Source: a virus
Strand: one strand, 5' to 3'
DNA: 64,000 nucleotides
IMG/VR virus record: IMGVR_UViG_3300026076_000113
Span: 1-64,000 of that record
Below the pieces are notes generated by a model, which had not been told where the DNA came from, did not search any database, and saw nothing but the letters and a program-made list of their open reading frames with translations. A program made the translations under genes and the position numbers. Positions 53,101-63,100 of this stretch are shown one piece after another (the first letter of the stretch is position 1; each line of letters starts with the position of its first letter).

Positions 53101-56100
53101 TCTACAGACTCTGTTTCAGCATCTGTTGAACTAGAAGTAAATCTAATTGTCTTAACACCTGTACTGAACCTTAATTCATCTGCATCCGAATCATATGATA
53201 CAGTATCAACACTACCAGTCCATACAGCATTCTCTCTAGGTGGAATACCAGCAGGAACAAGAATAACACCACTAGCATTACCATTATTATCTGTAGTAAT
53301 AGAACCATTAAATGCTGACAATGAGTTAGCAGCAATACCAGTATACTTAAGGTCAGGGTTTACCCATCTACCAATGTCTCTACCTTCCATAAAGACATAG
53401 ACTTTTGTATTTGGTTTTAGTCTATTAATTTTAAACTTAACAGGAATACTTCTAGCAAAATATGACAATGATGTAGCAACAACATTTGATCCTACACCTT
53501 TAGTTACTAGTCCCTTACCAACTTCGTTGTTCTGTGGACTAATATTAGAAGAAGTTCCTACACTAGCAGTAGCAACATTAGAATCAGCAATGTTAGAATT
53601 AACTTCTGCAAATGATCCAATATTATAGAATGCTTGGTTAGCACCTATCCAATTAACTTTATATGAATTATAAAGACTTGAGAATGCTTCTTTTAGATTT
53701 TCCTTAGCAAGGAATATAGAGTATAGATTAGTATTGTTATCTGTTACTAGAGGTTCAACACTAGTATCATACCAAGAATCTACATTAGGTCCAATAAAGG
53801 AATCACCAACATATTGAAGAACAACAAATGGGTTAGGATTAACTGTATCTGTAGCAAAGTTATTTCCTAATAGTTCTAATTCGTGATATGGTAGAGTAAC
53901 TACATCACCAGTCTTTTGGTAACCAGAAACAGATCTTTGATCATCTCTAGTATTAACTTCAACTAGACCAATAGAATCTTCTTTTGCTTGTGAACGTAAT
54001 ACAGATTGTTGTGTATCAATAGAACACTTATAATCTAGTGACTTTAAGGATCCAATCCTATGAGTCTCAAAATTGTCCACAATGAAACCACTCTTAAAGC
54101 GATTAACACCAGCAGAATCAGTGATCTGCATATTCAGTGCTTGTTGCTCAAGAATGCTTAACGTTGTGTAATATTCTAGTCTCTCAATACGTTTCTCCAA
54201 CTTACCAATGTCACGCATTGTGTAACGACGGTTATCGACTGGAGTAATCCTTACATCCTTACCTGTTTGTGTGAATGCAGGGATGTACATATAGTACAAC
54301 GCAATAGCATCACTAATAACATCTGGTTTAGATGGGTTGAGTGAAGAGTTACCTTGCTTAACAATAAATTGACCTTTCTTATTCAAGAACAATCCATCAA
54401 TCCTATCAAGGTATTGTGTCTGTGTGAATGAGAATGTATATTCAAGATTTGAATCTGGTGCAGGTGTACTAGAAACAATACCACCAGTTCCAGTAAATGA
54501 TCTACTGTTAGGTGCAGACAACAATGATGTATTCTGATATCCACCTATGATTGCATCATTATCAACTTTAGGTCTAAAGTCTAGAACATCCTTAAGTGAT
54601 ACTTTTCCAAGTACAGGTGAGTTGAATGAAGGAATCTCTTCTGGACCAACACCTGCTTCATGTAAATATGAATCAACAGTAATGAAATCACCAGAAGTAT
54701 GATCAAAGTAATCAAAAGCAATTACTAGTTGACCTACTGGTGCTTCAAAACCAGGTTTAATAACAAGTCTAGAAATATCATATATGGTATCTCTCTGACC
54801 ATCATCAAATGTAAACCTATTGGTAACATCAGTACCAGTAACAAGGTTACCTGCTTTATCTACTACAGGTGGTGTTGATGAAGATCCTTCATAAACATAC
54901 TTTAAATTAAATGCATCAGCATAACTGTATACATCTAGAGACTCAGTATCATAGTCTCTACCTCTGAAAGGTATAACTTTATCTCCAGCAGACTCAACAA
55001 TAATTCTCTTATTTAAGTTTGCTGTCTTAAGTCTTGGTTTTGCCTTAGTAACTTCAAGTGTAGCAGTTAGTTTAAGTGTTGGATATGTTGTATAAGAAGC
55101 AGATCCAAAGTAACCAGCAGGTAAATTCAACTTAACACTACCAGATGTCAAACCACTAGCAGCATCAGTAGATGCCTTTATCTCAACTTGATCTGAAGTA
55201 ATATAAACTACATCACCAGCAGCAACATCAGGAGCATCACCTGGATCAAGAATTGTGATTAGGAAGTTGCTCTCACTAAATGATACAAATCTTTGAGTTC
55301 CAAATGGGAGTTGAGCAGCAAAAGTAATAGAACCAGAACCACCAGAACCAGTAGATATAAAGTCTCTCCTGAGATAGTAGGTAATCTTGGAATCATCAGA
55401 ATTAGCAACAATAGAACTTATTTGATTAGAACCAGTCTTGTATAATAGAGTTCCTTGATTGAAATTCTCAATAGATGGTCTTACTCTAACAACACTAGCA
55501 TTAGTAACAGTGTTAGGTAGTGATCTATCTAAGTAAATTCTTGATTTGTATACACCAGCAGGTTTTGTTGATTGTTGTACAACACCTCTTACAAGATTTC
55601 CAGTGTCATCTGTAAACTGAATTAAATCTCCATGAATAACAAATGTTGTTGCATCTCCACCAAATCCTGTACACTCAATATACTTCCTTCCTTTGTTTCC
55701 ACTGAAAGTAAAATCAGTTACTGAAACAACCTCAGAATACTTCTCTTTGTTAATCTCAATATCTGCTGTGAATGTATTAGCATTACCAGATCCAAATTGA
55801 GAGTAGAATGACTTAACATTCTGTGGAGTATATGTTGTAATAGCATTCCTTACCAATACTGGAGTTACAACAGCAGAACTAGTAGCACCAGCATCAATAA
55901 TTTCAACTAATGGTGGTTGAGAATATTCAACTAAAGCAGCATCTCTATCAAGAATACTAACTCTCCATACTAATTGGTCACCACTAACATCAACTTTAAT
56001 CTTAGAGTTATCATATTCAACACCATCAATTCTAATTGTTGCTGTAGATGAATGATTTGCACCTCTACTATTAACAATGAAATGTGATATTGTATTATCT

Positions 56101-58304
56101 TTAGCAATCCTTAGTGTATTACCAGATTCATCTGCAATAACTTCACCACTCTTAAATACACCAAATAGACCCTTTAACATTAGGGTTTTATTCTTAGTAT
56201 ATGATCCTGTAGAAGTTCCTTCTATGACACCATATGCACCGCTTTCAAGACCTCTAACATATTGTCCTGGAGTGAAACTACCAGAGATTGAAATCTTATC
56301 ATCTAACTGTATCTTAGTAAAGAAGTTAGGATCGAAATATGATAGTCCAAATGTACTATTATATGTTGCATCACCATTAGATAATCTTCCTTTAGAGATA
56401 ACAATATCAGTGTCAGAATTAAATCCAGCACCTCTCTCTAATAGAGTATAGTTACTAGGTTTTGCAATACCAACTACAGGAGTAATTGTTTCGTTATAGT
56501 CAACAATCTTACCGAAAGGAACTGAACCAGGTGTCTCAGCATCATTCTCATTGATATAGATGAATCTGTACTTATTAGCATCAGTCTCATCATATTCAAT
56601 AAGGAAGTCATCTAAAAGATTCTTTTGTGCAGTTACAGTAATCTCTAGGAATGTAACTGTATCATCTGGATTAGATTCAATTCTAGGAACTTTAGAATAA
56701 GATAGAACTTCAAAACTATTTGCTATAATAGTACTTCCACGTGATTGAATATACCAAAGAGTTGGAATACCATCAGCAGTAGTTCTAAAGTTAGCACCAG
56801 TAAGACCAGCAACACGTGTTGCATAGTTGTTATCAACTTCGATATAGATTGTCTTAATACCTGAGTTGATATCAAAGAAAGAACCTCTCCTATTAATAGT
56901 CTGCTTAGGATCAGTTGCAGTCTCAGTATTATTCATACCGATAGATCCATCATTAAATGCAGCAGACAGATAGATGTTAGGATATGATGTAAGTTCAGAT
57001 CCCTCTGAGTTTACTGGGATTGAACTATAGTTATTAGTAATTCTGTAGGTTGGTAGACCTTTAGTTTTAAGACGTATATCTTCTCTGTTTAGAGTTTCAC
57101 GTGCTTTATCAACATCAATATATTTTGTCTCTTTATTGATAATCTCATAACCCTTAATATATGCCTTACCTGGACCAACACTAGCAACTAACTTCTTACC
57201 AGCATCAGACTCTGAAATACCATTTACAAGACCAGTCTCTACATTCTTACCATAGATACCAAGATTACCATTCTTCTGATAATACTCTCTCACATCAAGT
57301 GAGAAGTTATCAACAACGTAATCACCAGACTCATCATAAGTTCTACGTGCAAGAGTCTGTTCTAATAGGTTATAATCAGTTTGTGTTACTTGTGTTTGTA
57401 CAACACCACTCTTGATCTGAAGTAGTTTGATGAAATTCTTATCTGTCTTTTCATCTAATGCGTATACAATGAGACTCAACTTGAGACTCAATCTATGAGC
57501 ACCAGGCGCAGAATAATTAGAAGACCCTATTGAATTATCATAGAGACTTGCATCTTCTTCAGGAGTTACAATACTCTCATTAATTTTAAAACCAACCTTA
57601 GCAGATGGTTTGTCATAATATTTGTCGATGACCAATAACTGTGCATCGTTTCTTACAAAATATCCATTAACAAAATAAATTCCTTCTTCTACTTTAACAG
57701 CAGAAGCATATCCCATTGCAGGACTCTCTAACGCCGTTGATATACCTGTGTCAGGATCAGTAACAGAAATACTAGTAGGAAGTACGCTTCCATCGGTTCC
57801 AACCACCATCAGTGGTGTATTAACACCGTCTACGACCTCTAGGGTCTCACCTTGACGGAATGTGTCCTCATTTCCAGCATCACCACTATTGGTGTATGTA
57901 ACATATAATACATCAGCAGCAGTTTCTGTTGCTGTAGCAGATTGAAGGACAGTTGCAATAACTCCAGAAGTTAATCCTTTAACCTGACGGTTTACTAATT
58001 GTGATACATCATATTTCTTATAAACTATCTGACCATCTTGGTTTGTAGGTATCTCAGATACCGAAGATAGTTTTACATAATGTAATTTATTATTAAATCC
58101 AATTTCACCAGGAATGACCAATTCACCCTGTTTAAAAGCATACTTACCAAACTGCTCAATTTGATTTTGCAGTAAAGACTGAAGCTGCGTTAACTCTCTC
58201 GCTTGGACAGAATATCCAGGGCGAAAGAGTACTTTGTAAAAGTTTTTGTCAGTGTCAAAATCGTCGTAATATGGTGCGACATTAAGATTCGTCTTTTGAG
58301 GCAT
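50196..58304 (-). CDS. Giant baseplate protein with DUF4815-type N-terminus, 2702 residues
   Basis: A 2702-residue protein, the largest in the window. Its N-terminus, TNLNVAPYYDDFDTDKNFYKV then LFRPGYSVQARELTQLQ and LLQNQIEQFGKYAFKQG, is the DUF4815 signature of marine T4-like phages. The middle (about residues 1350-1450) has YMYIPAFTQTGKDVRITP and RRYTMRDIGKLEKRIERLEYYTTLSILEQQALN, a conserved coiled-coil segment, followed by NPFAQTFKVDG..GGVFVTSLDLFF at about 1790. The C-terminal part is fibre-like with GSGY repeats. In T4 order it stands where gp9/gp10 would be, after gp8, so a baseplate wedge or fibre-anchoring role is likely. The start shares no overlap with gp8; 30 bases separate them. 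Confidence 0.88.
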   Translation of the reverse strand: MPQKTNLNVAPYYDDFDTDKNFYKVLFRPGYSVQARELTQLQSLLQNQIEQFGKYAFKQGELVIPGEIGFNNKLHYVKLSSVSEIPTNQDGQIVYKKYDVSQLVNRQVKGLTSGVIATVLQSATATETAADVLYVTYTNSGDAGNEDTFRQGETLEVVDGVNTPLMVVGTDGSVLPTSISVTDPDTGISTALESPAMGYASAVKVEEGIYFVNGYFVRNDAQLLVIDKYYDKPSAKVGFKINESIVTPEEDASLYDNSIGSSNYSAPGAHRLSLKLSLIVYALDEKTDKNFIKLLQIKSGVVQTQVTQTDYNLLEQTLARRTYDESGDYVVDNFSLDVREYYQKNGNLGIYGKNVETGLVNGISESDAGKKLVASVGPGKAYIKGYEIINKETKYIDVDKARETLNREDIRLKTKGLPTYRITNNYSSIPVNSEGSELTSYPNIYLSAAFNDGSIGMNNTETATDPKQTINRRGSFFDINSGIKTIYIEVDNNYATRVAGLTGANFRTTADGIPTLWYIQSRGSTIIANSFEVLSYSKVPRIESNPDDTVTFLEITVTAQKNLLDDFLIEYDETDANKYRFIYINENDAETPGSVPFGKIVDYNETITPVVGIAKPSNYTLLERGAGFNSDTDIVISKGRLSNGDATYNSTFGLSYFDPNFFTKIQLDDKISISGSFTPGQYVRGLESGAYGVIEGTSTGSYTKNKTLMLKGLFGVFKSGEVIADESGNTLRIAKDNTISHFIVNSRGANHSSTATIRIDGVEYDNSKIKVDVSGDQLVWRVSILDRDAALVEYSQPPLVEIIDAGATSSAVVTPVLVRNAITTYTPQNVKSFYSQFGSGNANTFTADIEINKEKYSEVVSVTDFTFSGNKGRKYIECTGFGGDATTFVIHGDLIQFTDDTGNLVRGVVQQSTKPAGVYKSRIYLDRSLPNTVTNASVVRVRPSIENFNQGTLLYKTGSNQISSIVANSDDSKITYYLRRDFISTGSGGSGSITFAAQLPFGTQRFVSFSESNFLITILDPGDAPDVAAGDVVYITSDQVEIKASTDAASGLTSGSVKLNLPAGYFGSASYTTYPTLKLTATLEVTKAKPRLKTANLNKRIIVESAGDKVIPFRGRDYDTESLDVYSYADAFNLKYVYEGSSSTPPVVDKAGNLVTGTDVTNRFTFDDGQRDTIYDISRLVIKPGFEAPVGQLVIAFDYFDHTSGDFITVDSYLHEAGVGPEEIPSFNSPVLGKVSLKDVLDFRPKVDNDAIIGGYQNTSLLSAPNSRSFTGTGGIVSSTPAPDSNLEYTFSFTQTQYLDRIDGLFLNKKGQFIVKQGNSSLNPSKPDVISDAIALYYMYIPAFTQTGKDVRITPVDNRRYTMRDIGKLEKRIERLEYYTTLSILEQQALNMQITDSAGVNRFKSGFIVDNFETHRIGSLKSLDYKCSIDTQQSVLRSQAKEDSIGLVEVNTRDDQRSVSGYQKTGDVVTLPYHELELLGNNFATDTVNPNPFVVLQYVGDSFIGPNVDSWYDTSVEPLVTDNNTNLYSIFLAKENLKEAFSSLYNSYKVNWIGANQAFYNIGSFAEVNSNIADSNVATASVGTSSNISPQNNEVGKGLVTKGVGSNVVATSLSYFARSIPVKFKINRLKPNTKVYVFMEGRDIGRWVNPDLKYTGIAANSLSAFNGSITTDNNGNASGVILVPAGIPPRENAVWTGSVDTVSYDSDADELRFSTGVKTIRFTSSSTDAETESVETFAEVKFYATGIVPENPSSIISTRPAFFKANEGTQIVGSNTENPIRPNPFAQTFKVDGYDGGVFVTSLDLFFNKKSDNIPLRVYLTDVVSGKPGKNIIPGTQKVLTPETFLKVVSSDTLTITKGEKVTGSKSNASGPVSKVIDKNNIEIVASTTGLFTLTNDQVYTVVLDNNNGKNFVQDELLNVTSITQANNANNTQFTLTIAKDSGRVTGLNVANTGSGYESAIITIESPQLPGGGNATATVRVSQGLVYDAEMTLAGSGYTEPPSIVLRGTGSGNAGAQIESEITIDTPAVRMGIAIDETGETQSITPTKFGFDFPVYLENDTEYALAIETDSVDYELWSSKLGGVEVATSQIVTTQPALGSLFRSQNTGDWTEDLFEDVKFVLNRAEFDISRTASLLLANDDLGFEALDHHPIETNAEANTTATSTLFKNNNYVVKVNHRDNGFDIDKSWVYFKNAEDVGGVTASSINSNLYKVSNTGVDYYNITGSTRASGNSFGGGTNVLATYNRKFEKLFASISNLTFSQTKIDSFVKTTNVSPIDDNVGTFVSYSQTDYEKTFLNEDFYFINQKIVASKINETANSIDNSLTYKLDLSSTVTHLSPVIDLSRASVKTITNRIEAAKGSEDRYGRRNQVVTFLPVFSFTASGLQGAEVINNNQTLVGVTSKAEGTIVKVDGSTVYVKVNTVNTFVAGETVTFSGQSFTGTITVGTDGLVKFAFDIPNTTSPPTYVTARNPSVVAQTYDNKISGKIVLWNSKAGELTTVNDKQPINNDYTGRLIDSSSFDRNANVDDQLNDIFRVGDLISYPNQPVDEASFIEIAKVSYEDGVDFIRETQSKNSSGISKYVTKEVAIENPATSIDVKLTANVTDTKNLMILYKIKKSSSQENFEDIEWIYFNEAGEPDVDTIASSENAISGITEKQSSYQELSYSIENLPEFSSYAVKIVMKSNNPAFVPKIQDMRAVASY

Positions 58305-58334
58305 TGCAACCAGTCTCTAATAACGGTGGGTAAA

Positions 58335-60095
58335 TTAGAATTCGATTACTAGTTTGATGTCCTCAATTTGGTCAGCAGCTCTAGTAATTTGTCTTCTGTT
58401 CTCTATGTATACGATTTCGCCAGAGTTTGCAGCGATTTCGGGGGATGCAAGACCTCCTGTTAGAGCGATTCCTGATACAGTGCCAGTAGCACCTGTATCG
58501 ATTGCTCCACTAGCAGTAGATGCTTGTCCTACAACAGCATTTGAGGCATTCGATTCGAATGCTCTTGCTACACCAGAATCACTATGTAACTCTGGAGATT
58601 GATAATACTTAAGGATGCCAGATGCGGAATCCCAAGACACAACTTTACCGTATGCTGTACCACCAGTAACTGATTGGAAAATATCTTCGTCAACAGTGTA
58701 ATCTGATGTTGCTCCATTAATCTTTAGTACAGATGTACCACGTAATGTTGAAGCAGAAGCATAGTTAGTTGTACCATAATCAAATGGGTCTTGAACGATA
58801 CCGATACGACGGAAATCGTTATCTACAGGGAAGTCACCTGAACCCTCATCATATGTCAAACGAATGTTCGTCATGACTCTCTTAGAGAATAGTTCATTCT
58901 CTGCGTCAGAACCATGTCCTCCAGCAGGAGAAATAACAACTTCTATAGAAGCAACTCCAGTAAATGAACTTGCAGCGGCTGTAAGACCAGCATCTGTAAA
59001 TACTTTACCTGTTTCAAGAATTGTAGATCCATAAGTGTATCCAGTACCTGCTGCTTCCATTTCAGCAGTTGTGATACTTCCAGAACCGTCTGTAGCGAAT
59101 TTAACAATACCACCACTACCATCACCATATACAGGAGTATAAAGTGTTGATGTAGCTGGGAGAGCACTTCCAGCATCTTCTACAACTGCTACATGAACTC
59201 CACCATCAATTGCTTGACCTTCAACAGTTACTCTACTTGCTTCAGTCTTCTCTACAACAGGCAAGAAGTCTGTAGATAGGAATGAAAGAACGTCAGCAGT
59301 AGGAAGTGTAAACATGTGCTTCCAAATATATCCAGCAGTACCAGTAGGTTCTGTGTAGATACCATTAGCAAATGCACCTTGTCCACCAGCAGGCTGTGAC
59401 TTAGGCTCATAAGTAGCATTCTGTCCAGTTGGGTTGGCAGGGTTCTCACCGTTATAAAGACACTTAAAGACTTCATAACTTGAGTTCATTACATAGAACT
59501 TACCATCCGATAGGGCAGTTTGACCAGTAGCAGATGACTTACCAACTGCACCACCGCCACCTGGAGTAGGTGCGTATGATGGACGGTACATGTCATACTT
59601 AGGATTTAGTGAAAGGTTCCAGTTGTAACGTGGAATAACTAGACGAGCAAATGGTCCTGTAATACGCTTGGCAGCAATCAGTTCATTATAAATTGCTAGT
59701 TTCTCAGAATAGTTGTCAATTGGAGCAGGAGGTGCTTCTTCAGTAGCATACCTATAAACTCCAGACTTTGCAGTAGCACTTGAAGTACCACCAGTGATGG
59801 CAGTTCCAAATGGAGGTGTTGTAGTTGCAGTAGGAAGAACGTTGTTAACAAGAATACTATTCTCATTAACCTCAGCAACTGTTGCTGACCATCCACCACC
59901 TGAAACAGTTTCACCTGCTACAAATGTACCTGATACATTGAATACCTCAATGTAAGCATCCCATTTTGCAGATCTTCCTACGAAGAAATACATTCTGGTT
60001 CGAGCTGCATCCGCATCGTTTGCGCCTTCGCTCAATGACTCTAGGAATTGCTTCGCATTGAAGATCCTAAATTTTTCTGAAATAATAGCTGCCAT
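58335..60095 (-). CDS. gp8: Baseplate wedge protein gp8
   Basis: A 586-residue homologue of T4 gp8 (334 residues). The N-terminal SEKFRIFNAKQFLESL and MYFFVGRSAKWD match the start of gp8 (a SKFR segment and a GRS.PW segment); VIPRYNWN, YVMNSSYEVFKCLYNGE and TAGYIWKHMF correspond to VIPRRDWG, the N....Y.VY.CL segment and DGYVWEYLF; and the C-terminus NSGEIVYIENRRQITRAADQ matches the SGEMIYMENRPPI end. The extra length comes from insertions, one at about residues 55-115 (GTFVAGETVSGG...GTAITGGTSSA) and another with GTGYTYGST near residue 345. In T4 a gp8 dimer is a wedge component. Two late promoters lie upstream. Confidence 0.93.
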   Translation of the reverse strand: MAAIISEKFRIFNAKQFLESLSEGANDADAARTRMYFFVGRSAKWDAYIEVFNVSGTFVAGETVSGGGWSATVAEVNENSILVNNVLPTATTTPPFGTAITGGTSSATAKSGVYRYATEEAPPAPIDNYSEKLAIYNELIAAKRITGPFARLVIPRYNWNLSLNPKYDMYRPSYAPTPGGGGAVGKSSATGQTALSDGKFYVMNSSYEVFKCLYNGENPANPTGQNATYEPKSQPAGGQGAFANGIYTEPTGTAGYIWKHMFTLPTADVLSFLSTDFLPVVEKTEASRVTVEGQAIDGGVHVAVVEDAGSALPATSTLYTPVYGDGSGGIVKFATDGSGSITTAEMEAAGTGYTYGSTILETGKVFTDAGLTAAASSFTGVASIEVVISPAGGHGSDAENELFSKRVMTNIRLTYDEGSGDFPVDNDFRRIGIVQDPFDYGTTNYASASTLRGTSVLKINGATSDYTVDEDIFQSVTGGTAYGKVVSWDSASGILKYYQSPELHSDSGVARAFESNASNAVVGQASTASGAIDTGATGTVSGIALTGGLASPEIAANSGEIVYIENRRQITRAADQIEDIKLVIEF

Positions 60096-60136
60096 AGCAC
60101 TGGTCTCTAAATGTTAAATTAAGACTAAATCCGAGT

Positions 60137-60154
60137 TATTTATATTTATTTATA
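60137..60154 (-). promoter_or_regulatory. Two late promoter octamers before gp8
   Basis: The minus strand reads TATAAATA at 60154-60147 and 60144-60137, 52 and 42 bases before the gp8 start. The first overlaps the stop region of the gp7-position gene. Confidence 0.7.
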
Positions 60155-63100
60155 GGGCGTTTCTGATGTACTCTCCAATGAGGTGTTCCTCGATAGGGGA
60201 GTTATCTACGCCTCTTTCGCATCCTGTAAATCGATCACTCAACTTGCCAGTGTAACTGATCTTCTCACGACCAACGAAAATGGTTCCTGATGATGCAAAG
60301 TTAGTAGTGTTTGCATAGACAATAGCACCTGTTGCTACATATCCTCCACCACTAGCATCTGGCAAGTCTGCTGTGTTCAACTGAGTTATATAGTAGTTGA
60401 TGGATGGGTTAACAAAGTTCCACTTGATGTTACCAACGTATTGAGTACCACGTGCATTATGAATCTCTTCAATGGTGAAATTCCACTTGCTAATCTCTTC
60501 CAGTGTATACTCGGATACTGGAATACCAGCTGTGGAAAGTACATCACCAGTGTCTAATTGACCACCGATAGTACTATAACTGACACGGTTAAATGTCTGT
60601 GGAGTTGGTCCTAATATTGCGGAACTATATGTGTTATAATAAGAAAAATAATTATCAACAGCACCAGTTTCGATATATTTAATTAACTGCTTATTGAAGT
60701 TAACATTAAATGTCGCAACAGATCTAATAGTTCTAGTTTTTTCAATTTCAATCTCTACTGATGATCCCATAGGAGCAGAGGTGACTGAAGTTGGCCATGA
60801 TCTAACGATCTCTTTACTAATAACAAATCCACCAAGATCTCTAACCAATTGGAATGTAGAAATAACTTTTGGTTTGTTTGCAGGAGCAAGATAGGATCCA
60901 CCACCTTGACCACCAGCACCACCTCCACCAGGAGCTCCACCAGATCCAGCTGGTCCTCCAGGTAGAACACCACCAATTAACTCAACACCCTTAATAGGAA
61001 CAATTTCACTTACTACATTAACAGGAGACTTCTTCAACAATGTAGTTGTGAAGATCAATCCCATTAAACTATCAATCTTTCTGTCACGTCTCTTGATGAC
61101 AACAAATCTTCTAGCAACACTAACTTTAGGTGCGTTCACATATCCAGAACCACCACGTATTAATTTAATGTCAACAATCTGACCCCTACTGACTATTACT
61201 TCAGCCTTTGCTCCACCACCAATACCATCTTCAGGAACGAAGTGTAATACTGGAGGAGTATCGTATCCATATGCAGTAGTAGGTTCAATAATACCTGAAT
61301 CATAATATAATTGAAGACTCTTTTTATTCCATTCTAGACTTGTTACTTTATCACCAGTAAGTGTACATGTAACACTTAATCCAACTCCTTTGACATCACC
61401 ATTATAGTTTGTAGTCTTTACAGAACCAAAGAAACTAGATGATATCTCAGAACCAGCTCTATAATCTTTAGGATTTACATATCTTGGTAATCCTTGTATA
61501 TCTCTATAAGCATCTTCACCATCAATCTTAATCTGATCACCTTCATTTAAGTAAGCAATTCCATTCTTTGATTGATAGTATGCATTCTCTGCTACAGCAC
61601 TATCATATATCCATGCAGAAGCATTTCTCTGCATCTTATAATTGTTATACTCATCTTTCTGGTAAGAAAGTGTACTAGGAACATTAACTTCATATTCACC
61701 TGTACCAGTAGAGAAGTATAACGGTTCTGAACCATTGAATATAGGATTGTTACCAGCAATGACTAGTTTAACTGATCTATCACTCAGTGTTTCAATATAC
61801 TTGATCTCACCTATGATATTCTTAACAGATCCATTCTTTTGATAAGCATATCTAGAGAAATCATAATTTACCTTAACCCAACTATTCAATCCATCGAATG
61901 TGTTAGGATTAGTATCTGTAATTGTTAATTCTAATTTATTGAAATACTTACCAGGTTGGAAATCATGTAAAGTAATTGTCTGTTGTACGTCTCTACCATA
62001 CAACAACATAATCTCTACATTGTTCTTAGCAAATATCTTTCTTGTAAATCTTATAGCAGGTCCAGTGATAGTATATGATTCTGTCTGTCTCTGTAATACA
62101 CCATCAATAAAGACAAAAGCATAATCAGCATCATCTACCTTCTTAACTTCTTTAGTAGCACTATCAAGTAAAATAAACGGACCAGCAGATCCATCTAATA
62201 TACCAGAAGTCTCAATCTCACATCTATAATAGTTACCTATACCATGCATAGCAATATTTTCTACTGCTAGTGGTTCATATACAGTTTTAGTATTTGCTTC
62301 TTGACCCCAGATAGGTGCTCCAGAGAATACTATCTTATTTGGTGATGTAGTTCTATCAATATAGTATGCAGAGTCATGTTGTACGACACCACTTATTGAA
62401 ACTAGAAGATTCTCATTAACATCAGTTACTACCTCTTCACCATCATCATAATATAAGTCAAATATTTTATTTTCATTGTTAACGTAGTCAGGAAGTGATA
62501 CTACAGCAGTTCCAGGACCAGTTACAATAGTTGCCTTAAGGTTTTCATATAATTGATCTAAAGCAGACTCTACATCTGCACACTTAGGAGTGAAAGGACT
62601 ATTAGTACGAATATTAGAATCAATGAATGGATCTAATGTTGTATACGTACCAGTAGGCAACACATTCCTCATTGCTAATACAGCAAGATCCTTAGTTTTC
62701 TCAAATGCCTTGATAGTTGGTTCAATCTCACCTGTAATAAAATCAAGGAGATCATTATTGTAATATGCTTCACCAGCAAGGATAGTCTTTTGGTTACCAC
62801 CAAATCTTAAATCATGCTCTAACGCATCTACTACTAGACCAATATCTCTATGACATGTTGGACCTAGTGTACCCCATGTAAGATCTGGATATTGTACTTT
62901 AATATAACCTAATGTCTCTGACTGGATATATGCTCTATTCATTGCTACTAAGTTAGCAGCATCAATCCAAGTTCCTTCCCTTTGCCATATATTTCTAAGT
63001 TTCTTAAGATACCTAGCATTCAATGCATCAGTCTTAAATTCAAACCACCTACCATAGAATCTAACCTGTGGTATATCCTGACCCTCATGGGTTCTTGGAC

